Positions 48,991 to 61,417 of a stretch of DNA of 64,000 nt are shown here, piece after piece. Where the stretch lies: the NCBI GenBank assembly GCA_023374045.1, contig CM041778.1:284185533-284249532 (forward strand). The letters run 5' to 3'. Under the pieces are notes generated by a model that was not told where the DNA came from, did no database searches, and worked only from the letters and a program-made list of their open reading frames with translations. Within the stretch, counting starts at the first letter, position 1; every line of letters starts with the position of its first letter. The position numbers and the translations under genes are program-made. The DNA comes from Limonium bicolor (lineage: Eukaryota > Streptophyta > Magnoliopsida > Caryophyllales > Plumbaginaceae).

Positions 48991-49279
48991 CGATTAGCTT
49001 TGCCGATGAACTTGGATAGGTCCATAATGTGTTCCATGTATCACAGTTGAAACGGTATGTTCCAGACGAATCACATGTGTTGCAACCGAACGAGGTAGAA
49101 GTTGCACCTAATTTGACTTATGAGGAACACCCGATTGAAATTTGGATCGTAAGATGAGGGAGACTCGAGGGAAGTCTGTGGATTTGGTTAAAGTTTTATG
49201 GACTCACCATGGAGTTCAAGAAAGCTACATGGGAACTAGAAAGCAAGATGAGAGCTCAACACCCAGAACTCTTTGATTA
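48925..49279 (+). pseudogene. integrase C-terminus and chromodomain of element F
   Basis: After the frame shift the order is a YRLALP motif, HNVFHVSQLKRYVPD (about 49025) and YEEHPIEI (about 49120), then a chromodomain-like segment around LVKVLW (about 49185) and an acidic WELE-type helix ending before the TAA at 49277-49279. Chromodomains tether such integrases to heterochromatin marks and direct insertion into repeat-rich DNA, which fits where the element sits. Several one-base shifts break the frame. Confidence 0.85.
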
Positions 49280-49637
49280 AGGTTAGCAATTAAAGTTTCA
49301 GGAGAAACTTTCTTTTTAGGGGGGAGAGTCGTATGGTAAGTGGTGAATGATTATTAGTGTTTGTGAATGTTTGTGATTGTGAATGTTTTTTTGGTGCTAG
49401 AAATGGTTGGTAATACTTGAATGTTATTTTAGGAATTGTTTCTTTATGATTTTATATATGTGGTATCATTGAATTTGTGAATGGTTTATATTGTGTGATG
49501 GATGGGATTGGTGTGTCTGAGGTTTTGTGTGATATTGCTGAATCATCTGTGGTTGATAAAGTTACCTGGGAATTATTGTGTGAAATATGTTTTAATTTTT
49601 TGGAGTATGTGACTGTATTGTTGGGTGTGATGAATTG
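49280..49637 (+). mobile_element. untranslated stretch of element F before the purine tract
   Basis: This non-coding stretch contains an early purine run (GGGGGGAGAG at about 49319-49328) that resembles a second or relic polypurine tract, then AT/GT-rich sequence. No ORF of note is present. Confidence 0.6.
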
Positions 49638-49674
49638 AGCTTCGAGGATGAAGCTTTGTTTAACGGGGGGAGGA
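49638..49674 (+). promoter_or_regulatory. polypurine tract and hairpin of element F
   Basis: The purine tract AACGGGGGGAGGA ends at 49674, directly before the LTR. AGCTTC-GAGGAT-GAAGCT (49638-49655) is the hairpin counterpart of those in L, G and H. Confidence 0.9.
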
Positions 49675-52436
49675 TGTAATACCCCAAATTTCTAAATTGT
49701 GATTAGGGCCTTACTTAAATGTAAACCTTAGGAAACCCTAATTTCTAAAGATGGAGAAGGTTATAATTAGTCGGAGGTGCTTGGTGAACATTAGGAACCT
49801 TAGTTCCCGGAGTATCACCCGGTAAACCTTAGTTTCGCAGGATTCCTGAAATTTCCGAAAATTACTAAATTCCTTAGGAACTGAGAGTGGTTATCAACCC
49901 TAGGAAGAGTGTTAGATACTTTTGAGAGTGTTTTGAGGGAAGAAACAATCATATCTTTCTTCTTTTAATATAATACAATCTAGTTACATTTTTCAGTATT
50001 TAGTGGTTCTGGGCAAACGAGGCTTCGGAAGAGCTCAGAAGTGACTCGAGGAAATTTCTGAAATTTGATAACCCACACTAGTATTAACATATCTACATAT
50101 ATAGTCTAAATACCCATGAAAATCTCAAACCAAACATGGCCTAAGGTGGTGGCCAAAATATCAAGGAAAGGAGAGAAAATATCTCGGTTACTATTCACCA
50201 CTATTCACACCTCCTTACTATTTGCAATGATGATCAAGGCAAACTTGCCCCCTCCTTATCCATTCAAAGGTGGTTATGTATGGATGGTTAGGATTGGTTT
50301 TTGACACTTGACACAATCAATGGCTATGGACAATTCTAGAAGTAATGATTATAAGTTAAAGGATAAGGATTAAATTTAGTATAAAAAGGGGGGTGGAGGT
50401 CGGCCATGGTAGGTGAGCAAGGTGGCCATTCTTCTTCATCTACCTTGTTCTCCTAAGCTATAAAACACCATTGGAGCTTAGGAAACAACACTCCTCCATT
50501 AGAAACACAAGTTTAAGGTAGTAATTAAGCTAAAATCAAGGAAAAAGGCAAGTTTAAGGAGTGGAAACCAAACTCCAAGGTGGCGAATTGGTTGGTGGAG
50601 ATTTTGAGTTCAAGCAACTTATAATCAAGGTAGAAGAACATCAAAATGGCTAGGAGAGAGGACAGGTAACATCTATGCACATCACTTTCACCCTTTAAGC
50701 TTATTTTCTTCCTAAGTCATTCTATTTGGTTACCTACTAACCCTATCTCCTATTTCTTAAAAATTTTACAGTACACTAGGGATGAATATTTAGTGATTAT
50801 CCTAGAAAATCAAGTCGAAATAATGTTGGGAAGTAGGAAAACTCTAAAGAACTTTGAAAATGGAGAAAAATGAGCTTTAAGCTTTAGGAATTGTTTGGAT
50901 GTGTTTCCGACATGGGTTTGAGCTAAAATTTTGATGGTAGTCTTGAATAGTAATATATGGTTATGGTTGAAAAATCAAGTCGAAAGGAGAAATTTAAGTC
51001 GGTTAGACAAGGTAAAGAAGCTAAAAATGAGAAAATGTGCTTTAAGCCTTTCTGAGTGGTTGAAGGGGTTCCGAATTGATATTGATCTTAAATTTTGGGG
51101 AGATACTTTTGTTGTTGTGAAATTGGATCATGGTTAAATTTTTAGGCCGAGAATCATTTGGGAAGTTATTTAAGTTGGTGAATAGTGATTTTGGTCAAAA
51201 AATGAGTTTTTAAGTTTTCTAAGGTGGTTTCTTGGAAATTGTTTGATTCTATGATTTATTGGAGCTTGAATGGTTTTTTATGATGTTATTAAGGTTATTT
51301 TACAAGTGGTGAGCTTGATGTGTGAATTACTACTTGTGTAAAGCTTGGTTATGATATCTTACTCATGGTTTGTAAATGTGTTTAAGGATAACCTCTCTTG
51401 GTGGTGGTGGTGGTGGAAAGTATTGTGTGATGTTGATATCATGGTTATCCTAAGTCTATGCCTCTTGTGAGAGCCTTTAAGGCCAAGTCGACGTTCCGGC
51501 AACAATATAAGCTCCTACTAATGAATTGGAGCTACCACTATGATCTACTCCTATTAGGCAGAAGTTTTCAATAGGGGGTGTGCACACTTAAGGACATAGA
51601 GTGGGTGGTGGTGGTGGTGGACTTCATTTGGAAATATCTTGTTTATGATATTAATTATCTCTTGATAATTCTTGGTACAGGTAAATGGTGTGTGATCTAT
51701 TCTGTTAATATTTGTTGAAAGCAAAGGTTTTAAAGAGAAAATAAGTTTTTACGGGGTGTGGTAGTGTTACTCAGTTTTTACTGATTTTATTTGTTTGTGT
51801 TTTTCTGTGTATATGAACTCTGTATGTTCAGGGTAACTGGGATGGTCACCTTCTCTGCACTGAGGACGAGTCCACCGATACCTTCTATATTCTCATGTTT
51901 GTCACCTATCGTAGAAGTATACAGCTGGGGTCACCGAGATAGTGCTTGAGGACTGGAACAAGAAGCTACAGGGTTTTAGGCACCCGGAGAATGCAGTAGT
52001 AGTCAGTCCGTCACCTATGAAGTTTCCACTGTTTATGAGTACATGGAAGTAGTCCCATGCTAAGATGCTAGTGATGTAATAGTCTTTGATACCCCTTGCT
52101 TTTGGTGTAAAATAGGAGTAGGAGCTAACATAGTAGTTGGCTGGAAGGGGGTCTTTTGGTACTAAGGTGTAAAGTGACGGGTTGGTTGTGTCACTCTTTT
52201 GGTAGTAGGAAATCAATGTAAGATAGCTAATGTAGGGGGGGTGGTGGTGGTAATAGCCTTACACTTACTAGTCTTTAGTAAGTGTGGCGGTAACCCCCGG
52301 GAAAGAAATAGGGGACCTTATGTAAAAAGACTGACGCATGTATATTACAGCTAAGGTTATTTCAGTTATAGCATATCTTAAAGAATTTAAAAAAAATGGT
52401 TAAAGTATACGGTGGTGGTTAACCGGGGGCGTTACA
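49675..52436 (+). repeat. 3' LTR of element F (2,762 bp)
   Basis: This matches 41727-44493, starting TGTAATACCCC and ending GGGGGCGTTACA, followed by the TGCAG duplication. The TATA box is at 50380-50387. GGT microsatellites near 51395-51415 and 51605-51620 differ in length from the 5' copy. Confidence 0.95.
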
Positions 52437-52441
52437 TGCAG

Positions 52442-54384
52442 ACCCATGAACATAGGCTCAGTTTGCCTCTTTTCATTGTGTGTATACTCTCGTTTGGATT
52501 ACTAGCGTACATGGTGTGTCTTCTCTCAGTGATATTCAGCTTGAGGGTGTAATATGACATTGGCTATTGTTAGTACTTAGTGCTCTTTGCACTTGTCTTT
52601 GTAATACTAAGACGTACTAGCCCACATGTCCACGGAGATAATGATAGTCATCTGTGTCTCCTGGTGGTTTTGTTCCGGAGTAACACACTGTTGTAGTTCT
52701 TTGATACTCACTTCGTGTTGATATCCATTACATCTTCCCGTATTCCCACTAGATTAATAACTGCACAAGTGCAATACTAAAACACTCAGTCATGCAGAGT
52801 GCAGAGGCGTATACCCTCAGCAGTTAATATCTAATGAGTCAAACAGATAAGATGAACGAATTATCATGTGAGTTGTACATTTCAAGTCCATTAGTTATCA
52901 TAATGTTGTTCCTTGCTTAAGGTATCTGCTAGTATATTAGCTTTGCCTCTCAACATTGCGTAGTCACGCGTTTATGTTCACATCATCTGGTAGGTTCCTC
53001 TGGATTGCAAGAATTTGCTCGATCCTTATGAGGGCTCTACATATTATTTGCCCATGTAATGGGTTTTCATGTTTCTATCCTTAGTGTTCACGTCTTCATT
53101 GTATACTGTCTGCTACTCTGTGTTGAAGGTTCTTGATTTCTCTAGCCCGTTGGTTTAACTGCGGCTCTTCTCGTCCGTCTTCGAGGTAATCTGCATCATT
53201 GTCCTTAGTACGGACTTGACTACTTCTCGTGTTCCTAACACTACTTCTCTACATACATGGGGTACCGTACTGATACATTACTACTTACCCGACTAACTCA
53301 TAAATAAATCTGTCAGGCCCACATGCTCCTATCGGAGTGCGGTCGTCGCATGTCTCGTTCAGTAAACTGGTAATGTCCATCACACGGTTATTGTGAAGTA
53401 TTATGATGTCAATCTCCCTTTTGATGGATGTCCTTTTTTGTTGTTTATTAGCTCATGTTATCGGTTATCTTGTTGTAAGTGCTACTGCCCTAGTGGCATG
53501 GTGTAAGTAAAATTCGTGCTATATTTAGCAAAATTGGTTCTCCTATCTCGATCTCATTGAGTACAACACATATTCATTTTCTCCCTGTTAAATCATGATC
53601 ACATCTCATCCATAGTTCGTATTCATTCCCCCATCCGTTTAATTGGATATATTGCAGATTGCATAATAGCTTGAGCAACTTGGCTCTTCACTTCCCAACC
53701 ATCCTCACTGACGGTGGTGCATCTACAAAGGGTATTATATTTCATACAAGGTTATGCTTGTCCATAAGGACTAAACATTCATCACTATTAGTGATTAGCA
53801 TTAATGCGGGTATACACTTATGGTATTTGGCTAATAGGCCATGTCTGAAAATTCTCAAACATTAAACTGGCGTGGTTTACAATTACAGTGGCTGTATAAT
53901 TCTTCAGTTGCAGCGGTTTGACTAACGGTCTTTCCGAGGTTTCATTTTTTTCTAATCTTAAGGTTTGTATGAAAAGTTAATATGAAAATTTTGGTATTTA
54001 ATAGGAGATTAAAATTTAGTAATGATTGTAGCACTTGCTATGGAAAGTGCGCAAGGCAGATGGAAATTTCAGTGGTTTGATTGTCATAGCGCTTGCAATA
54101 GCAAGTGCGCCATGCTGGTTGAGATATTGGTTCAACAATTACCGGTCTCATTAACTCTTTCGTCATTGAGTATGGGCTACATGATAATGTAAGCATTAAC
54201 ATTCTGTTCATATATATCTGATCTGTATCGAGTCCACATAACTAGTCTCAAAGTCATACACAAAAGGCTAGTGGTCACTGACACATTCCCACATATTTAC
54301 AACATATTTCTTCACAATTCAATGCTAAGTATATATCCAAATAACAAAAGTCATCCACTAGCGGTCTCTCGGAGTTCAGGGTAC
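52442..54384 (-). mobile_element. internal region of G between F and gag (non-coding)
   Basis: This is where pol would be expected downstream of gag on the minus strand, but no pol motif is seen in any frame. It shares blocks with L (52760-52820 and 53215-53400) and has two hairpin copies, GCACTTGC-TATG-GAAAGTGC (54031-54050, one mismatch) and GCGCTTGC-AATA-GCAAGTGC (54089-54108). The frames at 53659-53865 and 54271-54480 have no domain. Confidence 0.75.
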
Positions 54385-55786
54385 TCATGCCCTATAGACT
54401 CCCTTCCCTTTCTGGGCTCCAGCATCAGTAGATGTCTGGCCCTCCTGACCGCCTCGCGGTACTCCAGATCCTCCAGCTAAGGTCTTCTGAGTATTCTTTG
54501 GGGGCCTGTAGTTACGGCCCTCAGGGTTCATCCAACACTCGAACTCCCGGTGGCCCTCTTTCTTGTAGTACCGGCACTCAACTTTGCGGCCACTGCAGTC
54601 GACCCCAAGATGATCCTTCCCACAACGCTTGCAATAGAAATGGCGCTGGGGCTTTCCGGTGCCTAATGGTAGCTTTTAGTTTAAGTTAATAGTTGTAGAT
54701 ACCAAGACTAAGGTTACAATTTAATTTAAGAGGAAGGTGTTCTCACCCTTAGGAGGCGCATATCTCAACGGATGAGCATCTATAGCTGGGCCGGTCAACC
54801 GAGGGACAAGCTCTTTCCCCTTCGCTCCCTGGTGACCCTGCTGCCCTTTCTTCTAAAAGAATTTTCTGCTTAAGGTTTCGGGTCAGCATTTATATAGGTG
54901 TTTAATATGGTAAGTAATTTAGAATGGGATAAGTCCTTACTTTCCCTTCTTCTGGCTATCGCCTGGAGATGCTCCTCCACCCTCAGACTCTCCCTCAGGG
55001 TTCTTTCTCTTCTTTGTCCTGAGAGTCTCTTCCCGAGTCTAGAGCATTAGCTCCGTCCTCGAGGCAGCATCGTAACACTCCTGGAATCTCATTGGTAAGT
55101 TCTCACAAAGTTAATCGGTAATGTAGTAAGTAAAAATTTATGGCTTTCATGTTTATACATGGATAGTAGTATAGAGGGTAGCACCCATCGCCATCTGGAT
55201 GCGAAACAACAGTTCCCCCCGGAACTTCTCGACCTCCACTGTCTCTGAGTAATCAACTCCAGGGATAAAGTCCAGCAGACCAATGAATCGAGCGTAGTAC
55301 TCATCCACGGTCAGACCTCCCTGGGAGAGTGTCTCAAACTCTCGGCACTCTTCTTTGCTTGAGATGTGCCGGGTAGTACTTCCCCCTCAGCAACTCAACG
55401 AAGGCAGCCCACGAAAAGTCGGGCGTAGCCAGGTGATGGTCCTTGACCAACCTCCACCAAGTTCTGGCTGCATCCTTCAGGAGGAAAGCAACAATGATGA
55501 CCTTCTTGTCGGCAGGTACTTGTAAAGCTTCGTAAGCCTTCTCATGTTCAACTATAAAACGCTCCAAGGCTACAGGGTCTGGCTCCCCTAAATAAGTAGG
55601 TGGTCGGGTCTCGGCAACTGACTTCAGCCAGTTTGTCTCCCTGGGTTGTGGCGGGTGGGCTGGTGTTCCTCCAATTTGAGTACCAAGCTGTGCGAGAATG
55701 GCAGCAATCGTCTCTGCAACTCCTCGAATCACGGGGTCACCGCCTCTACCTCTACCGGTACCACGCCCTCTAGTTCCCCCAGACAT
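54385..55786 (-). pseudogene. gag: gag of element G, with intron-like gaps
   Basis: ATG is at 55786-55784. An R/G-rich start (GTRGRGTGRGRGG) leads to a capsid domain (ETRPPTYLGEPDP, KDAARTWWRLVK, FVELLRGKYYPAHLK). A one-base shift near 55345 is followed by FETLSQGGLTVDEYYARF and VEKFRGELLFRIQMAMG. Then come three AT-rich, stop-containing gaps with GT...AG ends: 55158-55102 (57 bp), about 54938-54850 and 54746-54663 (84 bp). Coding resumes with RFQECYDAASR, then a Lys/Gln-rich stretch, then zinc knuckle CKRCGKDHLGVDC and a second one reading C-x2-Y where Cys is expected. The stop is TGA 54387-54385. One in-frame TAG lies in the middle. The first and third gaps keep the frame if removed; the second does not. 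Confidence 0.8.
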
Positions 55787-55985
55787 CTGTAGTACAATAT
55801 GTCATATGAATACTTGGTAATTTACCGTACACAACCAGTGGATATTGAATTGCCTTTAAGGCTAATATATCACGCAATTTGCGTTACTAAACACAATATC
55901 TTTTAAGACGAGTCGTCTCGTACCTCACAAACGTTTCCGTAATTTCCCAAGTCTTAAGCTCACTGTCTTAACCTAGTATCTCGTC
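55787..55985 (-). mobile_element. leader of element G between primer site and gag
   Basis: About 200 bases without an ORF separate the primer-site hairpin from the gag ATG. This is the usual place for dimerisation and packaging signals, but none can be shown here. Confidence 0.5.
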
Positions 55986-56013
55986 ATCAGAGCGGTACTC
56001 CGCTCTGATACCA
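55986..56013 (-). promoter_or_regulatory. primer-binding site and overlapping hairpin, element G
   Basis: The minus strand from 56013 reads TGGTATCAGAGC, four bases from the LTR. ATCAGAGCGG-AGTA-CCGCTCTGAT (56009-55986) has 10-bp arms. The pair next to the loop is G-C here, A-T in L and T-A in C. Confidence 0.93.
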
Positions 56014-56017
56014 TTTT

Positions 56018-59000
56018 TGTAACACCCCTCTCCATAAACACGTAATAATCCCTCACGTAGCAATAAATAAAACATCTTACAACGGAAGATAAATCACAAC
56101 ATTAATACTCACTCGGTGTCACCTGCCATTACTCACCCATGCGAGTAACGAAGCATAACTATCCAACAACCAAAATAAATAACACTACTAACCGATGTGA
56201 TAACGAGATAACTCCTATACATCATACTAAGTCCATAAACCATAAATGTTGACAAGTGAGCGTCTACCCAATCCGAATATACATAACCGCACCATAATAC
56301 AAACCACAGTCTAACATCGTTATACAAATAAACTCCACGTGCGGTAATTAAAGTAAACCCTAACTACCCTGTTCCCGCACTTCGGCTTCGACAATGATCA
56401 ACAACCTGCACAATGAGTGTAGTCTCATCAGCGATAAACGCTGAGTATGCCGGGCCTGGACCCTATTGGTCACTTAGTCATTTTAACCATCTTATTATTA
56501 GATTGGTTTCATGTTTTACCATTTTACAGATATAATTAATACTGTACCAACATGCTTAAATACATAACCATCCATCCAATCCAACATTCATAAATACATA
56601 ACCATCCATCCAATCCAAACATTCATTAAATATCACAAACAATAGTTGTGTAAACGAACGTATCGAAGTATAGTACTGTATAAACGTCGTAGCGAACGTC
56701 TTCCTTAGTTAATTTAATTTGGCCTTCAAGGCCCCATCCATCCAAACCATGTTTAACTAATACCAGTTGGGCGTCATGTTGGGACAACCCGATAACCTCA
56801 CCAATGGACAGTATTCCTCCCGTACACATAAAGGTGCTCATTTCGCCAGAGGTCCGGAGGCCCCTGACTATTCACTTTGCCTCGTAAGGCGTCCATAAAA
56901 AAGCCGTAGCCACTTGACCCACGATCCAAATAGGGCTCGTTGGGTAAACACCTAGAGCGGAACCCGATCGGGTACCCCTCAGTGATCACAAATGCGCAAT
57001 CAAGTAGTTCGTAAACTACCGGGATTCCTCTCCTCAACTCATACCAACTCTCTCATAATGCTTAAGATAAACTCTTAGTTTTATGGAGAATACAATTTAT
57101 TAATTAGCTGCCCAATGGGTCTCACGCATACCTAGAAGTAATCTAGGTTATATTCATGTTCAAGATCCATGCTCTAGAGACCGACAATGTCGTGACTCGT
57201 ACCTAAGTGTTTTACTTAGGTTACCATATACTTAATATTAATACTAAGGGTATTATATTAAGTAACCGTCATGTCATCACATTAAACGCATATGTATGTT
57301 TATATAAGTCGATCTATAGTCAACGTAGTGTTAGTCCCGTAGGACGCTCGTGCATAAATAATTAATGCAGTAACACACATAATCACATACACGTATCCAC
57401 AAACATAACACACAAGTTATATCAACCAAATCCGAGCCCAAGGAATTCCTCAGGACAACCCGGATCAAACCCCTTTACATACTGTACACCTCAGACCTAG
57501 GATGCGCAGTGTAGTCCACTAGCTCGTCAGGCGCCTTTGTCTGAAGTACGATCTAAACTGTAATAAAACTATAAGTCAGTCTCCATGACTAACTAAATCC
57601 GGTATTTCCGAATAACAAGTAACCCCGACAGTTCATCCCCGATTTCTACAGTTAATTGTTACGGGTTTCTCTAAACCAGTCGGCTTTGTTACTAAAACTC
57701 GTAGGTCGTAATATTTCGACTGTTGAGTTTAATTCATTAAATTCCTTTAATCTTGTCCATCCTCGAACTTAGGTATATAACCTATTGTTGCATGAATACA
57801 TGCATGATTTATTATATAGTATTATTTTCCCACCATCCATTATAATACATTGTATTATATAATCCATTAATCCTTTAATAAACTACATTTGAATTCAAAA
57901 ACTTATAACTTATAGTTTGTAAACTATATTCATGTAATAACCTCCACCATATATTATATGGTTTTCAACCATAATATATATCCATCCTTATATACATTGT
58001 TCTCGCATATGTATATATTTACCAATATAGGTAAGTTTCAAGAGTTGTAAAACTCTTATATTATATGTTACATTTTATCATCTTATATGAGATGATAATT
58101 CCCATTAATTGTATTATATTATACAACTTATATTAAGATCCTTATCCTAATATTATGTAACATTTTATGTTGTATATAACAACTCCTAAGATTTATTCAA
58201 TATATACCTTAGTTTATAAATCTTATTTATTTATAGTTTGTCACATTATTTAATGTGAATATCCTTGCTAATATTAATTTCATCCAAATCCCATTAATAC
58301 CTTATAATTGTTATAACATTTATAACATTGTAGATCATAGTCTAAAATTCATTTTCCAACCTTAAATAATTCGGTACAACACTATACTTCCCTTTAATTT
58401 CATTTTAACCCCATAACATTATGTAATGTTATACCATATACTAATATCATATATTATGATATTTTTATTTCTATTATCTTATAACCTATAGTTTTTATTA
58501 AGAACTATTTTTAATGCCGCATAGGCATCCATATTAAAACCTTATTCTTTTCCATAACCCATAGTTTTCTTTATTTACAAAATCACCCCATAATTTATAC
58601 CATGTTATATATACCATATAATATAACATTTTTAACTTATAAAATGGTATAACCTATAGTTATTTTAACTAAAATAACCGAACAGACCATGTCTGTTTTA
58701 AATTTATTTTCCAGCCCCATTAACTTTCAAAATTTACAATTTGACCACATATACAATGTTATGTTATATATATCATATATTATAACATTTTAAACCTTAA
58801 TATAAATATAACATATGGTTATATATATATATATTTAATTTCCGAACAGACCATATAATCTGTTCTAAATTATTTTTCAACCCACCAACTTTCTATAATT
58901 ACACTTTGCCCCAATTTATAACATAGTTTTATAATATCATTAAAACTATATATTATACATATCTTAGTAAAATACCTTATATTATTCCAAAAATCACCAA

Positions 59001-61417
59001 TTCCACCCAAGGGTTATAATTACCATTACTAACCCATATACTCTCGGTATTTACATTTCCACCCCTTATTTATCCAAAGTGTAACAATGACATAATAACT
59101 ATATATTTACATATATAGTTTATTTTAATTCCAAAATCAACCCAATAAATTCCTAAAATTTCTAATAGCCCATGGGTGTTTATAATACCATTTTACACCC
59201 TTAAGTTTCGGTAATAACATATATACCCCATATGTTATAAAATGTTACAATTAAATACTTATCTTATTATAAAACCTTAAATAAGTTATTTAACTTATCT
59301 AAGTTGGTCAAAGCCTACCATATGGTCAAGGTTGACCTCCTTAATATTGCCTTGACCATCAATTCCCATAAATTACGGTTTGTACCCATATTTTCCAGAA
59401 ATTACCATTTAACCCCAAAACTTTATAAATCTTATAATTTTTATTTAAAATCCTTTTAACCTCTAATTTTCGGTTTATTAATATATAGCCCCCAAATTAA
59501 TTTATTACAATCTAAACCCCTATAGTTTTCGGTAATATTTATTTATTACTTAAACTTAATTAAAACCTTAAAATACATAAATAAAATGGCCTAAAGTACA
59601 TGGCCTTATTACAAACATTAGCTTATAAAATAAATTACACATAAATGCCCAAAATGCATTAAACTCTCGGCCTCTCCACAGGTTCTCCATATTTACCAAT
59701 TTTCCACATAATATCTTAAATTTGACAATTATGTTAATTAATTACTTAGATAAATTTAATAACTCATTCCGTAACCACCTAAGGTCAAAATATGACCTTT
59801 TATACCATGTTCACTCACGGCAATTATATATACATATGTTTAAACACATATTAATATACCAAGTGAAGGTTTATGTGATTTATACCTTATTTTTGCCAAG
59901 ATAAGGCCTTGTTTGGCCACAGAAAGCTTGGAAGAATTTTTCCACAGCTTCATTTACATGTTTTGATACAGAAATTAAGGCATGATTAAGCTCCAAACAA
60001 GAGCTAACCATAAGAAGTATTTAATGTATAATTTCAAGGTTAAATTTACCTTAGAATACAAAGGCAACCAAGCTGTTCTTTGGCCTGTTTTTACAGAATA
60101 AAAGATCATCAAAAGAGATACTAAAGCAAGGCTTAAAACCGTAGCAACTCAGTTTAGAAGATGGCTAATTTTCACCTCGATTAAGATGCCAAAAATGGTG
60201 TTTTTGGCATGGATTTGGCTATTCCTTGAAGATCTTGATATACCAACTGAACAAGCATGTAATGAAGAAGATAAAGCCTAAGGAACCAAGGTTTACAACC
60301 GGTAATGAAGGGAATGAAGAGATATGTGCTTAAAGCACATTTTTACCTTAAAAGATCAAGATTAGAACTTCCCTCCTTCTTCCCTTGTTACAGCCGAGAA
60401 TCACCCTCCTTTTAACCTCCAAAACACACTAGATTCATGGATGGAAATGGCTGATGTTTAGCTCCATGGAAAGAGGAAAGAAAAGTGAAGAGAATGAACA
60501 TAAAATTGCTTAATAAGCTTACCTAGATCAATTTGTGTTCTCCTCTGATTTTGTGTGTGTTCTTACCGTCAAGGAGGAGCAAAAGAGAGAATGGAGGCAG
60601 TTCTCACGGCTGGGAAGGAAGTAATGAGAGAAAAGAGAAAGAATTAAGCTTATAAGGTAAAGTTGGGTTACTTTATTGAATAGTCTTAGATGACTTGGTA
60701 GATATTTTAGGTTGCTTAATGGATGGGTATGACAGCCTAAAGAGGCAGCAATGGATGGCTAAGTCAAAGGATGACATTTGACCATGGTTTAAGTTAAGTA
60801 ATTAAATGTTATTTTGGGTACTATTCACCCAAAATCACCCATTTTGATTTTATTTTTAAACTATGATTTAGACTTTATAATATAGTCTATCATGTCCCAT
60901 TAATTTATAAAGAATGTAATCTAGTCTTTAAAGTGACAAAAAATCAATATCTTAGAGCTCATACACAAAAACGTGCTTTAAGATGTTTTAGTGCACATTT
61001 TGTGTCCCAAGGTGTTTCTGAGCTTGGTTTTCTTTGAGAACGGTTTTATTACATTCCTTACATGATAATGGAACTTAGGAATCCAATTTTATATCAATTG
61101 GAGGTCATAAGACCTTTAAGGTTTCTTAGAGCATATTTTTTGCCCTAATTGACTCTTAAGCATGTAAATGCTTGTTATTTGTGTTTGAGTGTTGTCCAAT
61201 GATTTTAATACATTCCTTTATGTGTTAATATGCTTAGGACAAAATTTTAGGTACCTAAGGAGTTCATTTGGGTATGTATTTACCCTAAACGGTCAAAGGG
61301 TGCAATTCTTGCTTTGTATTGACCATTGTTGTTCTCAATTGACATTTAAGGCATGTTTAGGCCTTAATTAATTTGATTAGATATTTAATCCATGTTTTAT
61401 TAGTTTGGGGTATTTCA
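56018..61417 (-). repeat. 5' LTR of element G (5,400 bp)
   Basis: It runs from TGTAACACCCCTCTCC to GTTTGGGGTATTTCA at 61417 and is the partner of 17021-22049. It keeps 357 bp (57230-57586) that are absent from the other copy, and small extra pieces such as ACTAAAACT near 57692. The AT-rich repeat section is at about 57750-59600. ORFs here (for example 56798-57037 and 59722-59904) have counterparts in the other LTR but no protein signature. Confidence 0.93.

Larger units (their letters stand above)
41727..52436 (+). mobile_element. element F: chromovirus with all pol domains
   Basis: Two LTRs of about 2.76 kb (41727-44493 and 49675-52436) are flanked by TGCAG at 41722-41726 and 52437-52441. 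The primer site is at 44497 and the purine tract at 49661. The internal region runs gag, protease, RT, RNase H, integrase, chromodomain in the usual Ty3/gypsy order. The chromodomain end and LTR start TGTAATACCCC fit a plant chromovirus, most like the Tekay/Del group (my judgement, not a search). LTRs differ by about one or two substitutions per 100 bases by eye, plus many one-base gaps. Confidence 0.95.
17021..61417 (-). mobile_element. element G: large gag-only LTR element containing nested L, S and F
   Basis: Direct LTRs lie at 17021-22049 and 56018-61417, with an identical 5-bp flank CCACG on both sides (17016-17020 and 61418-61422). Removing one CCACG and the insert rejoins the integrase frame of H as GDHV-YLKVSP, so the boundaries are exact. 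The primer site at 56013-56002 and the purine tract next to 22050 show minus orientation. Without L, F and their duplications G is about 14.8 kb with a 4.4-kb internal region that has gag remains but no protease, RT, RNase H or integrase. It is therefore non-autonomous, between a LARD and the gag-retaining TR-GAG type known in plants. Confidence 0.92.

Noticed and set aside
49319..49328. First purine run after the F pol stop as the functional polypurine tract
   Set aside because: It is about 350 bases from the LTR; the tract that abuts the LTR at 49661-49674, with its hairpin, fits better.
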